Shown here piece by piece: positions 1 through 9,252 of a DNA stretch of 64,000 nt. Below the pieces are notes generated by a model. That model was not told the origin of the DNA and made no database searches. It saw only the letters and a program-made list of their open reading frames with translations. A program made the position numbers and the translations under genes. Where the stretch lies: NCBI GenBank assembly GCA_963787185.1, contig CAWBCC010000012.1, forward strand, positions 62,001 to 126,000, in the 5' to 3' direction. The stretch comes from JAJXZP01 sp963787185 (GTDB lineage: Bacteria > Spirochaetota > Spirochaetia > Treponematales > Rectinemataceae). The first letter of the stretch is position 1, and each line of letters starts with the position of its first letter.

Positions 1-778
1 TGTTCTGCGCAATGTCGGGATTGGCCGCGTTGGCGGCCTCGGCCTGCTGGAGCGAAGGAGGAGCCTGGGTCGCAGCGGCCATGGCGGCGTCGGGGTTGAT
101 GAAGGCGAAATGGAGAGTGGCGCCCTTGGAGGGGTCCTTCTTCGCCAGGTCGCCCACGAGCACCTTGATCTCGGGTTGATCGTTTCGATCGAGATCGATG
201 GTCCCTTCCTCGCCCAGCATGAGACGCGTGGGGCCCGCAGGCGTGTCCAGAGTGACCGCGTCGTCTATGCTCGAAACGGAAAGCTTGTATTTCTGTCCGT
301 TCAGGCTGACGAGGACCGAGTCCCCCACGTACAGGCGCTTTTCGAAGCTGGGGCCCGCCATCTGGTACTGCGTGGGTTGAGTATGCTGGAGCGCGATCTG
401 CTGCTCGCCGCCGTGGGACCTTCTGCCTCCGAGCAGGGCCGCGGCGACTATGAGGACCACCGCCAGAGCCCCCGCGACGGTGACGACCGTCCTGCGCGAG
501 AGCCCGCGCTGCGGCAGGAGCGCCTCGACCGGAACGGGCTGTTCCTGGATTTTCAGGCTCTTGTAGGACGAGACGAGCTCGTCCGAGGAAAGACCGAGGT
601 ACTCGGCGTAGTTTCGGAGGAAGCCGATCACGTAGGGGTCTCCCGGAAAGATGGTGAAATCCTCGGCCTCGAGGGCGGCGAGATACCGCTTCGCGATGTT
701 CGTCTCGTCGGCCACGCGATCGAGGCCGAGACCCTTTTGTTCACGTGCGGAGCGAAGCAATTCACCTATGGGGGCCAT
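1..778 (-). CDS. RodZ-like HTH membrane protein, C-terminus beyond window
   Basis: The reading frame opens at ATG 778 and runs off the left edge, so about 259 residues are visible. Residues 1-75 form an HTH_25/Xre-type domain (starts MAPIGELLRSAREQKGLGL, then the FPGDPYVIGFLRNYAEYLGL segment typical of RodZ). One transmembrane helix follows at about residues 98-115 after a basic RRTV stretch, then a beta-rich periplasmic part like the DUF4115 domain. In the RodZ family the cytoplasmic HTH contacts MreB and helps set cell shape. It lies 18 bp downstream of the LolA-like gene on the same strand and is probably co-transcribed with it. Family call is firm; a shape role in this organism is inference. 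Confidence 0.82.
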   Translation of the reverse strand, partial: MAPIGELLRSAREQKGLGLDRVADETNIAKRYLAALEAEDFTIFPGDPYVIGFLRNYAEYLGLSSDELVSSYKSLKIQEQPVPVEALLPQRGLSRRTVVTVAGALAVVLIVAAALLGGRRSHGGEQQIALQHTQPTQYQMAGPSFEKRLYVGDSVLVSLNGQKYKLSVSSIDDAVTLDTPAGPTRLMLGEEGTIDLDRNDQPEIKVLVGDLAKKDPSKGATLHFAFINPDAAMAAATQAPPSLQQAEAANAANPDIAQN

Positions 779-796
779 GATTTTACATTCCCTTTC

Positions 797-1486
797 TTAT
801 TGTTGACTGCCCGAATTGAAAAGGAAATTGTTGAAGACGTTGGCCGAAGCCGGCGAATCGTAGACGAAGCGGGCGGCGGGTATGCCCTGATTGAGCTTGA
901 TGCCCGTGAAATCGAAGACGATTCTGTCTCCGGCGAGCGTCCATCCCTCTATTCGCCTGATGAGCTTGGTGTCCGGATTGATGGACAATATGATGGTTCT
1001 GAAGCCTTCGGCGACGGAACGGCGGTTCAAGACGAGGCGGACGACCTGCTCTCCGTCCCCATTTTCGAGGGGGACGGGAGCCGGGCTCGTTTCGAAGGCC
1101 ATCCCGTAGCTGCGGCGCATCAGCTGAAGGCCCTCGCGGCTCGCCAGAGCCGCGCCGCTCACGCCCGAGGCCGACTTGTCCGCGACCTCTTGGGAAAGGA
1201 CGGCGTGATAGGCGGGAAGGTAGACGGTGAGGGTTTGGCCGTCGAAGGATATCACCTGATCGGGCGGCTGGATGAAGTCGATGCGAAGAAGGGAGGGCGC
1301 CTTGAACGCGATGGTCCCGGTCATGACATTCTTGCCCGTGGTGATGGCGATTCGCCCTTCGTAGTCGTTTACCTGAGCGTAGCGGTCGGCGACCTGACCG
1401 AAATACTGGTCGGCGGTGGTTATATCCTGGCAAAAACCTGCAAGGGGAACGAGCGCAAGGAACGCGACGAGCGGGAGATATTTCAC
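797..1486 (-). CDS. LolA-like outer-membrane lipoprotein carrier
   Basis: A 229-residue secreted protein. The first 19 residues are a signal peptide (MKYLPLVAFLALVPLAGFC). The rest is the unclosed beta-barrel pattern of LolA/LolB folds, with the segments KAPSLLRIDFIQPPDQVISFDG and IVFDFTGIKLNQGIP close to the LolA consensus. LolA ferries lipoproteins across the periplasm to the outer membrane. The start is GTG 1486 with a GGAAG Shine-Dalgarno about 7 bp upstream. It sits between the TPR protein and the RodZ-like gene on the minus strand. Assignment rests on fold-level similarity; other LolA-fold proteins of unknown role exist. Confidence 0.75.
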   Translation of the reverse strand: MKYLPLVAFLALVPLAGFCQDITTADQYFGQVADRYAQVNDYEGRIAITTGKNVMTGTIAFKAPSLLRIDFIQPPDQVISFDGQTLTVYLPAYHAVLSQEVADKSASGVSGAALASREGLQLMRRSYGMAFETSPAPVPLENGDGEQVVRLVLNRRSVAEGFRTIILSINPDTKLIRRIEGWTLAGDRIVFDFTGIKLNQGIPAARFVYDSPASANVFNNFLFNSGSQQ

Positions 1487-1606
1487 GAAACGCTTCCTGT
1501 CCTCGGATAATCGAATTTCGGCATGATAGTATATCCGATTGAAGGAAATGACAAGCTCGCCGACCCGAGGCGCTTCCGCCTTCGCCGTTTGGGGCCATCC
1601 GCGGCC

Positions 1607-4141
1607 TTACCGGGGATCGACCGGCTCGCGATTCCGGGCGCGCTTCAGGTATTCGCGCACGAGATAGCGGAGACGATTGTCCGAGAGCTTGAGGCCTTCT
1701 CCACAATCGGGGCAGGTGAAGCGGTCGTCGACGAGGTCGGACTTGCGGCACGCGATGCAGTATATCTTTCCGCAGCGGGGGCAGGCGCCGGCCGGCGAAT
1801 CGTCGGGCGGCATGGCGCGGACGTTCGAGCCGCTCTGGGCGGACAGGCTCTTCGGGACCTTCCACCCCCGCCCGCAGGAAGCGCAGGACAGGGTCTCCGT
1901 CGTCGCTTCCTCGATCTCGGCCGCGAAGCTCGCCGCTGCGCGCGGGTCGGCGGCGGCGAGTCGGCGCCGCATTTCTTCGGTCTTGCCGAACTCGCGTCCC
2001 GCGAGATAGCGGCGGCCGAGCGCCGCGAGCAGGTCGGGATCCTCGGGCGCCAGCTCCAGGCCCAGCCTGTAGGCGGCTTCGGCCCTCACCGTGTCGCCGT
2101 AGACCGCGCCGAGGTTGCCCGCCACGAGATAGGCGCGCGGCTCGCCGCCGAGATCCAGGGCCCTGCGTATTCTCTCCTCGGCTTCCGAATAGCGCTCGAG
2201 CCGCATGCAGGCGGCCGCAAGATTGGTCTGGTATTCGCTCGTGTCGGGATCGATGCGGCAGGCGCGCTCGTATTCCCGGGCGGCGCGCTCGAGATAGCCC
2301 TCGGCTTCTTCGCCCTCGAGACGCTGCGCCCGAGCGGCATACGCGTTGCCGGCCTCGTTGCGACAGGCGGCATGGTCGGGAAAGGCGGCGAGCGCCGCGA
2401 CGGCCGCTTCGGTCCGATCCTCCCGGCTTTCGAGCTCCGCGAGATTGATCGCGGGCTCGGCGGCTCCGGGTAGGGCCGAGCGCGCGTTCTCGAGACGCAG
2501 CCGGGCCTCGGCCAGGTCGCCGCGGGCGAGAGCCGCCTGTCCTGCGAGATTGAGAGTCCAGCCGTCCGTGGGGGCGAGCTCGAGGGCCCGAGAGAGAGCC
2601 GCACGGCAGTCGAGACCGAGGAGGAAACGCGTCTCCGCGAGCCGGAACGCATAGAGGGGATATTCGGGCTCCAGTTCCACGGCGTGCTCGAAGCGCCGCA
2701 GCGCCTCCGCCCTCTTTCCGCTCTCCGCCTCCAGGATGCCGAGCAGGTAGTGCACGGCCGAATCGCCCGAACCCTTCCGGGCGAGATCGGTGAGGAGCTT
2801 TCCGGCCTCGACTTTCTTGCCCTGTCGGAAGAGAGTCTTCGCGCGGAGCTCCCTCACTTCCTGGCTCTGGGGCCTCAGGGCCGAGAGCCGGTGCAGGGCC
2901 AGAGCCAGATCGTCCTCCGCCTCCTGGCGGAAAAAGAGCCTCGCGGCGAAGAGGTAGGCTTCCGCCGCCTCGCCGCGACGCCCGGCCTGGTCCCAGGCCC
3001 GCGCCTCGTTCATGCGGAACAGGGCCTGCTCCGGATCGAGATCGGCGGCGCGCTTGTATTCCAGGGCGGCGCCCTCGAAATCGCCCAGGGCGAAGCGAGT
3101 GTGCCCCGAAAGGTCGGCAAGCCGCGCGTTGTCGGCCATCGACGGCAGAATGGTCTCGAGCCAGGCTTCGAGCTCGCCGTAGCGGCTCTGCAGATAGAGG
3201 AGATTGGCCTTCTCCTCGACGGCTTCGCGGCGGCCGGGATCGGAGGCCAGGCAGGAATCGAGTGCGGCATGGGCCTCGTCCAAGAGCTCGAGGCGGATGG
3301 CCACTTCGGCCTTGAGAAAAAGCTCGTCGGCCCCGAGCGGGCGGCGGCGCTCGATTTTTCGCAGCTGGATCGCGGCGGCCAGCTGCTCTCCCATCGCGAA
3401 ATAGGTCCCGGCCAGGCGGAAGCGCGCGAGCGGATCGGGCTCGACGTAGAAGTTCCAGCGATAGTACGCGGCTTCGACCTCGACCGGACGGGAGTCGACG
3501 AGGCAGCTCCGGAGCAGCATCTTCGCGGGACCCGCGTCCTCGTAGTTCTGACCCGCGAAGGCGATGTGGCCCAGGCGGAAGGTCTCGTCGACGGTCTCGG
3601 CCGCCCAGGCGTCGTCGACCAGGACGGTGAAGTGGCTGCCTCGCGCGATCACGCGGATCGCAAAGCTGCGCCCGCCCGATCCTTCGCCCCCCCCTCCGGC
3701 GGGGCGGGGCAGCTCCGTCCAGGCCGTCAGCGTCCGGGGGCTGCCGTTGAAGACGACGTCGAGTCTGAAGAAGCCCTTGGTGGAGACGAGCGCGGAGTAG
3801 AAATTGCCCTCGTCCTGATAGCGAAAGAGAAAGCCGCAGGCGGAATACGGCGACTCGGCCGATATCTCGAAGAGGCCCTCCAGGACGAAGTCAGAGTGCC
3901 TGTACAGGGGCGCTTCGACCCAGGCGAAGAAGTTGGCTCTGCGAAGCTCGAGCGACAGCCCCCTGCCGCCCCGATGGGCCGAGTAGCCCGTTTCGTCGAC
4001 CTCGACGAAGCGACTCTCGCCGGAGGCGCCGCCTTTGGGGCTCTCCGGGACGGAGAAATCCTCCACCCAGAGCTCCTCGACGACGGAGCCGCTTTCCGGA
4101 GCCGCTTTCCTTTCGAAAAGCCGACGAAGAAGTCGGAACAT
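1607..4141 (-). CDS. TPR protein with N-terminal jelly-roll domain and C-terminal zinc ribbons
   Basis: I place the start at ATG 4141 (844 residues), because an AGGGGAG ribosome site precedes it and the longer frame would overlap pfp. Residues 1-40 are basic and Glu-rich. About 40-215 resemble a concanavalin/LamG-like beta sandwich (SACGFLFRYQDEGNFYSALV). About 220-770 are a long run of TPR helices (repeated LFLKAEVAIRLELLDEAHAAL-type units). The tail (about 765-844) has four CxxC pairs (CASC, CPRC, CIAC, CPDC), enough for two zinc sites. No signal peptide is evident, so it is probably a cytoplasmic scaffold. It starts 14 bp after the pfp stop. Specific function unknown. Confidence 0.8.
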   Translation of the reverse strand: MFRLLRRLFERKAAPESGSVVEELWVEDFSVPESPKGGASGESRFVEVDETGYSAHRGGRGLSLELRRANFFAWVEAPLYRHSDFVLEGLFEISAESPYSACGFLFRYQDEGNFYSALVSTKGFFRLDVVFNGSPRTLTAWTELPRPAGGGGEGSGGRSFAIRVIARGSHFTVLVDDAWAAETVDETFRLGHIAFAGQNYEDAGPAKMLLRSCLVDSRPVEVEAAYYRWNFYVEPDPLARFRLAGTYFAMGEQLAAAIQLRKIERRRPLGADELFLKAEVAIRLELLDEAHAALDSCLASDPGRREAVEEKANLLYLQSRYGELEAWLETILPSMADNARLADLSGHTRFALGDFEGAALEYKRAADLDPEQALFRMNEARAWDQAGRRGEAAEAYLFAARLFFRQEAEDDLALALHRLSALRPQSQEVRELRAKTLFRQGKKVEAGKLLTDLARKGSGDSAVHYLLGILEAESGKRAEALRRFEHAVELEPEYPLYAFRLAETRFLLGLDCRAALSRALELAPTDGWTLNLAGQAALARGDLAEARLRLENARSALPGAAEPAINLAELESREDRTEAAVAALAAFPDHAACRNEAGNAYAARAQRLEGEEAEGYLERAAREYERACRIDPDTSEYQTNLAAACMRLERYSEAEERIRRALDLGGEPRAYLVAGNLGAVYGDTVRAEAAYRLGLELAPEDPDLLAALGRRYLAGREFGKTEEMRRRLAAADPRAAASFAAEIEEATTETLSCASCGRGWKVPKSLSAQSGSNVRAMPPDDSPAGACPRCGKIYCIACRKSDLVDDRFTCPDCGEGLKLSDNRLRYLVREYLKRARNREPVDPR

Positions 4142-4155
4142 CGGGCCCGGCTCCC

Positions 4156-5856
4156 CTAACGGCCCCCGGTGCGACCCGGCCGCGCCCCATGCTCGAGCAC
4201 CAGCGTCGCCGTGGGTCGATCGACGAGCTCCGCCGGCCCGAAGTATTGGATGGGACCGGGAAAGCGATAATCCGAGCTCTGCGCCCATGCATCGCGTCGG
4301 GCGGCGAACTCCTTGAAAGGTGCGGCTTCCAGCTCGACCAGGGCCTTGCGGATGACAGGTTTGTCCGCGCCGTGGCGCCTTTCCATGTTCATCATCGCGA
4401 CCAGGGGTATCCCTCCCGCCTGCCAGTGATCCGCGTTCTCCGAGAGGTTGCGCACCGAAGCGAGATATCCGGTCAGGCCCGAGGCGGTCAGAACGAAGGC
4501 CGTGTACCCCAGGGAGTAGCAGTAGTCGGCGTCGAAGTTCGAGGGGAAGCCGCACCGTCCCTCGTAGCCGAAAAAGTGAGTCTGGTAGTCGAATTTGCCC
4601 CGGTACGCGTCGGCCGAGCTCAGGTCGGTGAGCCGCGCCTTGACCATGTCCACGAGGAGCTTTTCGGTCTCGATGCGCGAGACCTGGACATTGCCGTGCG
4701 GGTCGCGGTCCCAGAGAAGCTGCTCCTGGATGCCGCGGGGCAGGCTCTCGTAGAGCCGAGCCGAGGGCTCGGTGAGCCGCTCGAGGACGAAGGCCTTGTG
4801 GTCGACGAAGTTCACGAGCGCCTTGAACTCGTGCTCGCCGGAGGCCAGGATGTCGTTGATCTCCTCGATGAGGATCTTGACCTCGGGGACGAACTCTATG
4901 AGCCCCTCGGGAATGAGGACCACGCCGAAATTCTCACCCTTCTCGGAGCGGAGCACGACGGAGCGGACGATCTGGTCGACGATCGCCCGAAGGCTCATGG
5001 CCTTGGCCTCGACCTCCTCCGAGATGAGGGCGACGTTGGGGCGGCACTGGAAGGCGCATTCGAGGGCGATGTGCGACGCCGATCTGCCCATGAGCTTGAT
5101 GAAGTGCCAGTATTTGCGGCTGGAGGCTGCGTCCCTCGCGATGTTGCCGATGAGTTCGGAATAGACCTTCGTGGCCGTGTCGAAGCCGAAGGAAGTTTCG
5201 ATCGCGTCGTTCTTGAGGTCCCCGTCTATGGTCTTGGGCACTCCGACGATGGCGATGGCCTTCGTGCCGGGATCCCTGCGGGCGGCGTCGGCGAAATATT
5301 CCGCGAGGAGGGCGGCGTTCGTGTTGCTGTCGTCGCCGCCGATCACGACCACCGCGTCGAGCTTGCGTCGCTTCGCGGTCTCGAGCGCCTTGCCGAACTG
5401 CTCGGGCGTCTCGATCTTGGTCCTGCCCGAGCCTATGAGGTCGAAGCCGCCCGTGTTCCTGTAGCGATCGACGAGGGCGGCGTCGATCTCCATGAACTTG
5501 TCGTCGACGAGGCCGCCCGGGCCGCCCCGGAAGCCGTACATGAGCGATTCGGGATTCCCCGCCTTGAGTCCGTCGAAGAGGCCCGCTATGACGTTGTGTC
5601 CGCCGGGGGCGGGCCCGCCCGAGAGGATCACGCCGACCCGGAGCATCCTGTCGATGCCGGCGCCGGCCCCGGCGGCGAAATCGATGCGGCTCTTTCCGTA
5701 GGTGAGCGGGAATATAGAGCGGAGCCGGTCGCGGTCGGTGGCCGGCTCCGCCGGAGCTCCGGCGACGGCCGCGATCCTTTGGACGGGGCCGCGAAGGACG
5801 GCGGGCAGCTTGGGCCTATAGGCATAACGCGCATTTTGCAGAGGGGACGAGTCCAT
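4156..5856 (-). CDS. pfp: Diphosphate-dependent 6-phosphofructokinase, long form
   Basis: A 566-residue protein of the long PPi-PFK clade (plant beta-subunit and spirochaete type). It interconverts fructose 6-phosphate plus PPi and fructose 1,6-bisphosphate plus Pi, reversibly. Seen in the sequence: the nucleotide/PPi loop GVILSGGPAPGGHN (about 75-88), GGDDSNTNA (173-181), where Asp replaces the Gly of ATP enzymes, the catalytic PKTIDGDLKND (207-217) and MGRSASHIALEC. ATG 5856 has an AAGGAG site 5-6 bp upstream. It is followed after 14 bp by the TPR gene. With PPi in place of ATP, glycolysis here probably costs less ATP. Family and cofactor assignment are strong. Confidence 0.95.
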   Translation of the reverse strand: MDSSPLQNARYAYRPKLPAVLRGPVQRIAAVAGAPAEPATDRDRLRSIFPLTYGKSRIDFAAGAGAGIDRMLRVGVILSGGPAPGGHNVIAGLFDGLKAGNPESLMYGFRGGPGGLVDDKFMEIDAALVDRYRNTGGFDLIGSGRTKIETPEQFGKALETAKRRKLDAVVVIGGDDSNTNAALLAEYFADAARRDPGTKAIAIVGVPKTIDGDLKNDAIETSFGFDTATKVYSELIGNIARDAASSRKYWHFIKLMGRSASHIALECAFQCRPNVALISEEVEAKAMSLRAIVDQIVRSVVLRSEKGENFGVVLIPEGLIEFVPEVKILIEEINDILASGEHEFKALVNFVDHKAFVLERLTEPSARLYESLPRGIQEQLLWDRDPHGNVQVSRIETEKLLVDMVKARLTDLSSADAYRGKFDYQTHFFGYEGRCGFPSNFDADYCYSLGYTAFVLTASGLTGYLASVRNLSENADHWQAGGIPLVAMMNMERRHGADKPVIRKALVELEAAPFKEFAARRDAWAQSSDYRFPGPIQYFGPAELVDRPTATLVLEHGARPGRTGGR

Positions 5857-6007
5857 GTGCTCTCCTTGATGGGATATACGACATGGATTCTATCCGGAAG
5901 ACTCCTCGAGGTGGAAGAGGGCGGAGAGACGCTCGAGGGCCTCGCGGCGGAACCCGGAAGGATCAGCGGACCGTCATAGCGCCTTTCGAGACCCGCCGGA
6001 GAACCGG

Positions 6008-7168
6008 CTACGCGCCCAAACTCTTGGAGCCTTCGATCTCGTCTTTCGTCATGGGGCGGAGAATGCGCACCGATGCCTCGCCGGTCTTTATGGTGAGTTC
6101 CTTGCCGTCGGGACTGCGCACGCCGAGCACCTGGACTATCGGGTAGCGCGGGTTCTCGGGATCGACATCGACGACGAGTGCGCCTTTGCCGTTCGTGAGC
6201 AGAACGTAGGTGCCTATCGGAAAGATCGAGAGACTGTAGACCAGCGCCCGAATCACGGTGTCGTCATATTGCTTGCCCTCGTTCTTGAGGAGATCCACCA
6301 TGCCGGCGTAACCGTCCTTGGCTTCCTTCCAGGGGCGCAACGCGGTCACGGCGTCGTAGGAGCAGGCGACCATTATGATGCGCGAGTAGAGCGAAATCTT
6401 GTCGCCGGTCAGGGCGCGCGGGTAGCCGGACCCGTTGAGGCGCTCGTGGTGCTCGAGTGCCGCGAGGCAGACGGCCAGGGGCACCTGCCGTTCCTTGAGC
6501 AAATTGTAGCCGAGCACGGGATGGGCGGTGATCGATTTGCGCTCCTGCGCCGAAAGCTGGCGATCGGCCATGTACAGCTGGGGGGGGAGGCGAATCATGC
6601 CTATTTCGTGCAGGACGGCGGCGGCGCCGAGCTCGATGAGGCGGAAGGGAGGGAGCTTGAGTGCGCTTCCCAGGATGATCGAAAAAATGGAAGAGCGCAC
6701 GGCGTGAGAGACGAGATAATTCTTGTTCTGCGGCATTTGGGACTGCGCTCGAAGGATGAAACGGCGATTCTCCGTGATTACGCCGAGCATTCCCTTCATC
6801 CGCTCGCTGAGTTCCTTGTAGTCGAGCTGAGCCGTGGTGACGAAACGGGTGTAGAGGGTTTCGACATAGGAGGTGAAGTCGGCATAGAAGGTGGCGATGC
6901 CCTCGAGCCTCTCTCTGTCCCCTGCACCGTCGGCGAAGTGAAGCACCGCTTCGTTCTCCTCGCCCGTGTCGCCGCCCTCGGTCTTGGCCTCGGCTGCGAT
7001 AGGCACCCCGTCCGAGCGGAGCTCGCGAAAATCCCATCTGGTGAGGCGCTTGATGAGCGCCTCGTCCACGGGCGTTTCCGGGGCGAGCAACACGAAACCC
7101 TCGTCCAGGAACAGGGCCTTGGAGAAGAAGAGTTTGACGGAAAGGTCCTTCAAGAGTATGGCGTTCAT
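6008..7168 (-). CDS. Divergent HD-GYP domain protein with altered HD motif
   Basis: A 386-residue soluble protein. Residues 1-140 are an N-terminal module like those preceding HD-GYP domains in spirochaetes. About 150-330 form the HD-GYP fold, recognised by HPVLGYNLL (216-224) and the HHERLNGSGYP signature (240-250). HD-GYP enzymes hydrolyse cyclic di-GMP using a bi- or trinuclear metal site. Here the defining HDxGK motif reads HEIGM (187-191): Asp is replaced by Glu and Lys by Met. A C-terminal beta domain (about 310-375) follows. It may have altered metal use or serve only as a c-di-GMP sensor. It lies upstream of pfp on the same strand, with a 151-bp gap. Confidence 0.8.
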   Translation of the reverse strand: MNAILLKDLSVKLFFSKALFLDEGFVLLAPETPVDEALIKRLTRWDFRELRSDGVPIAAEAKTEGGDTGEENEAVLHFADGAGDRERLEGIATFYADFTSYVETLYTRFVTTAQLDYKELSERMKGMLGVITENRRFILRAQSQMPQNKNYLVSHAVRSSIFSIILGSALKLPPFRLIELGAAAVLHEIGMIRLPPQLYMADRQLSAQERKSITAHPVLGYNLLKERQVPLAVCLAALEHHERLNGSGYPRALTGDKISLYSRIIMVACSYDAVTALRPWKEAKDGYAGMVDLLKNEGKQYDDTVIRALVYSLSIFPIGTYVLLTNGKGALVVDVDPENPRYPIVQVLGVRSPDGKELTIKTGEASVRILRPMTKDEIEGSKSLGA

Positions 7169-7312
7169 GTTCCACCCATTGACCCCGCCGCAAAGCAGGG
7201 GCTACACTTTTTTCCACCCGCGAACCGCAAGCGGCGCACGGGTCACCCGAGCCTCTTCGAAAGTCTTCGTCCTTCTAAAGAGTCTCACCTTTCATTATAG
7301 GAGCGGCGGCGC

Positions 7313-8194
7313 ATGAAATTTAGGACAATCTTCGTTCTTTTCAATATTGTCATCGTCGCCTCCTTCCTTTTCGTATTTCTGATGCCCTTTTTCCTCCTGG
7401 GATCGGACTATTCGTTCGCTTTTTGGAAGAGCAACTGGTATCTCGCTCTCTTCTTCATAGCGCTCATAGCCGGACTCAACGCCTTCTTTTTGACGAATAG
7501 GCGCGTGTTCATACTCGTCGAGCGCGAGGATTGGAGTTCGCTCGCCGCTTATCTCGTCGACAGGATCTTCCGAAGGGGGCGCTTCCGCTCCAGCCACATT
7601 CGCCTTCTGGTCAACGCCTATCTCCTCCAGTCCGATGTCGAGGGGATCGAGCGTCTCGAAGCGGAGCTGGCCTCCAAAAAGCCCGCCCTACTTCGCAAAC
7701 ACGCCGTTCTCTTCGGCGTTACGCGTCTTTTGCGCAATCGCAGCGCCGAGGCGGAGAGTTTCTTCGCTTCCTACCTGGACGCAAAGGACGTCGAATCGCG
7801 GGAGTGGCTCCGCTTCGACTACGCCTTCAGTCTCGTGCTGCAGAAGCGCATCGTCGATGCCCTGCCCTACCTGCGCGCCCTCGTCGTCTCCAAGGACGCC
7901 GTCCTCGCCCTTCTGTCGGCCTATTTCCTCGGGAGCCTCGGCGCGGCAAGCGTCGGCTCGGACGAGCGCTCGGCCGTACTCGCGCTCTCCGATGAAACCA
8001 GAGCCAGGCTCAAGAAGCGCTTCCCCGGCGGGCGATGGGCGAAGGAAGTGGAACGGGCCAAGAACGAAGTCCACATCGTCATCCTGACCAAGCTCATAGA
8101 CGACGCCAGCCGCTGGCTCTTCTCCGAGCCTGCCGCCGCGACCGGAGCCGATATCGGAGCGGGCTCCGATATCGATCCCGGCTCAGCCATTTGA
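7313..8194 (+). CDS. Membrane-anchored protein of unknown function
   Basis: A 293-residue protein with two N-terminal transmembrane helices (about 7-29 and 42-62) and then a soluble, mostly alpha-helical domain that looks TPR-like in texture (repeated ALLRKHAVLFGVTRLLRNRSAEAESF-type helices). I do not recognise the family; similar two-helix/TPR layouts occur in spirochaete envelope proteins. ATG 7313 follows TAGGAG by about 9 bp and is divergent from the HD-GYP gene. Oddity: codons near the 3' end contain a 12-bp perfect inverted repeat with a 2-nt spacer (8149-8174), encoding a low-complexity GADIGAGSDIDPGSAI tail. Confidence 0.65.
   Translation: MKFRTIFVLFNIVIVASFLFVFLMPFFLLGSDYSFAFWKSNWYLALFFIALIAGLNAFFLTNRRVFILVEREDWSSLAAYLVDRIFRRGRFRSSHIRLLVNAYLLQSDVEGIERLEAELASKKPALLRKHAVLFGVTRLLRNRSAEAESFFASYLDAKDVESREWLRFDYAFSLVLQKRIVDALPYLRALVVSKDAVLALLSAYFLGSLGAASVGSDERSAVLALSDETRARLKKRFPGGRWAKEVERAKNEVHIVILTKLIDDASRWLFSEPAAATGADIGAGSDIDPGSAI
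8149..8174. repeat. Palindrome inside the 3' end of a coding sequence
   Basis: Perfect 12-bp inverted repeat (CGATATCGGAGC and its complement) separated by two G. It lies in the last codons of the 7313-8194 gene and resembles the tight palindromes found between genes elsewhere in the window. Confidence 0.7.
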
Positions 8195-8244
8195 AATTGC
8201 CTCTGCCTCAATAAATAGCTTCGTTCCGCCGATACTCGGAACGG

Positions 8245-9252
8245 ATGAGCCGCAACATTGTCACCATCGAGCGTCGCCGAAAATACGCGTCGGGAATGCT
8301 CTCCCCGTCGAGGGCGCGCATCGTTCTCATCTTGGCCGCTCTCGGCGGATGGTTTCCGCTTTCGGCGGAGTCCATTTACCACGTCCTCCAGAAGGGCGAG
8401 ACGCTCTTCTCCGTTTCCCGGGAATACAAAGTTTCGGTCGAGACCATCGTCGCGGCCAACCATATAAGCGATCCCGCCAAACTCAAGATCGGTCAGAGGC
8501 TCCTCATACCGAGCCTGCACAGGGTCCTGAAGGGCGAGACGCTTTACAGCATCGCCAAGCTCTACGGCGCCAGAGTGGAAACTCTGAGATCGGCGAACAA
8601 GCTCGAGTCGAAGTCCCTCCTCAGGGTCGGGGATCTTCTTATCATTCCCGTCGAGCGGCAGGGAGCGGAAGCCTCGACCGCGGCGGGCGGGCAGACGGCT
8701 CCCTCCGCGGGAACGGAGCCCTCCGGGCCGAGGCCGGGTTCGTCGCCGCCGGCTTCGCCGGCGCCGGCTTCGCCGGCGACTTCCGCGGTCCCGCCGGCCG
8801 ATCCGGGCGCCGCGCCGAGGGCCGACCCGGTAACGGGCGCTCCCGCGGCCTTCGACCCGCCGGCCGTGAAATTATCGAGCCGCGCGGTCGATATGAGGCT
8901 CGTCTGGCCTTGCGGAGGCGAGGCCAACTATCTGGACGGCAAGCTGTTCGGCATCGTGTTCCGTCCCCGCCGCGGAGATCCGGAGAAGGCCATCGCCTCC
9001 GGAACGGTCGTGTCGGCCGGACCCTATCGCGGATTCGGGCAGGTCGTGTTCGTCCAGGGCCGCGACGGCTACATTTACGTCTACGGCGGCAACGAAAGCA
9101 TCGAGGTGCGGGTGGGGGACAGGGTTCTGTCGGGACAGGAGCTCGGCAGGGTCGGCATGGATGCGAAAGACGGGCCTCCGGCGTCGGCGGCGTACTTTTT
9201 CGTGTTCAAGAACGGCGAGGCTCTCGACCCCGCCGTCGCTCCGCGGAATTAA
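8245..9252 (+). CDS. LysM protein with inactive M23-like domain
   Basis: A 335-residue exported cell-wall protein. A hydrophobic segment at 23-41 (IVLILAALGGWFPLSA) is the signal peptide; ATG 8296 (residue 18) may be the true start, giving 318 residues. Two LysM peptidoglycan-binding repeats follow (about 44-88 and 92-135, each with KGETLFSV/KGETLYSI). Then comes an Ala/Pro-rich linker (about 138-205) and a C-terminal M23/LytM-like beta domain (about 215-330). The M23 zinc ligands are missing: the HxH position reads YIYVY. It is therefore probably an EnvC/NlpD-like activator or anchor, not a peptidase. A hairpin follows directly, consistent with the end of the transcript. Confidence 0.8.
   Translation: MSRNIVTIERRRKYASGMLSPSRARIVLILAALGGWFPLSAESIYHVLQKGETLFSVSREYKVSVETIVAANHISDPAKLKIGQRLLIPSLHRVLKGETLYSIAKLYGARVETLRSANKLESKSLLRVGDLLIIPVERQGAEASTAAGGQTAPSAGTEPSGPRPGSSPPASPAPASPATSAVPPADPGAAPRADPVTGAPAAFDPPAVKLSSRAVDMRLVWPCGGEANYLDGKLFGIVFRPRRGDPEKAIASGTVVSAGPYRGFGQVVFVQGRDGYIYVYGGNESIEVRVGDRVLSGQELGRVGMDAKDGPPASAAYFFVFKNGEALDPAVAPRN

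Noticed and set aside
110..1510. 466-codon plus-strand frame
   Set aside because: Antisense to the RodZ-like and LolA-like genes, both of which have clear family features.
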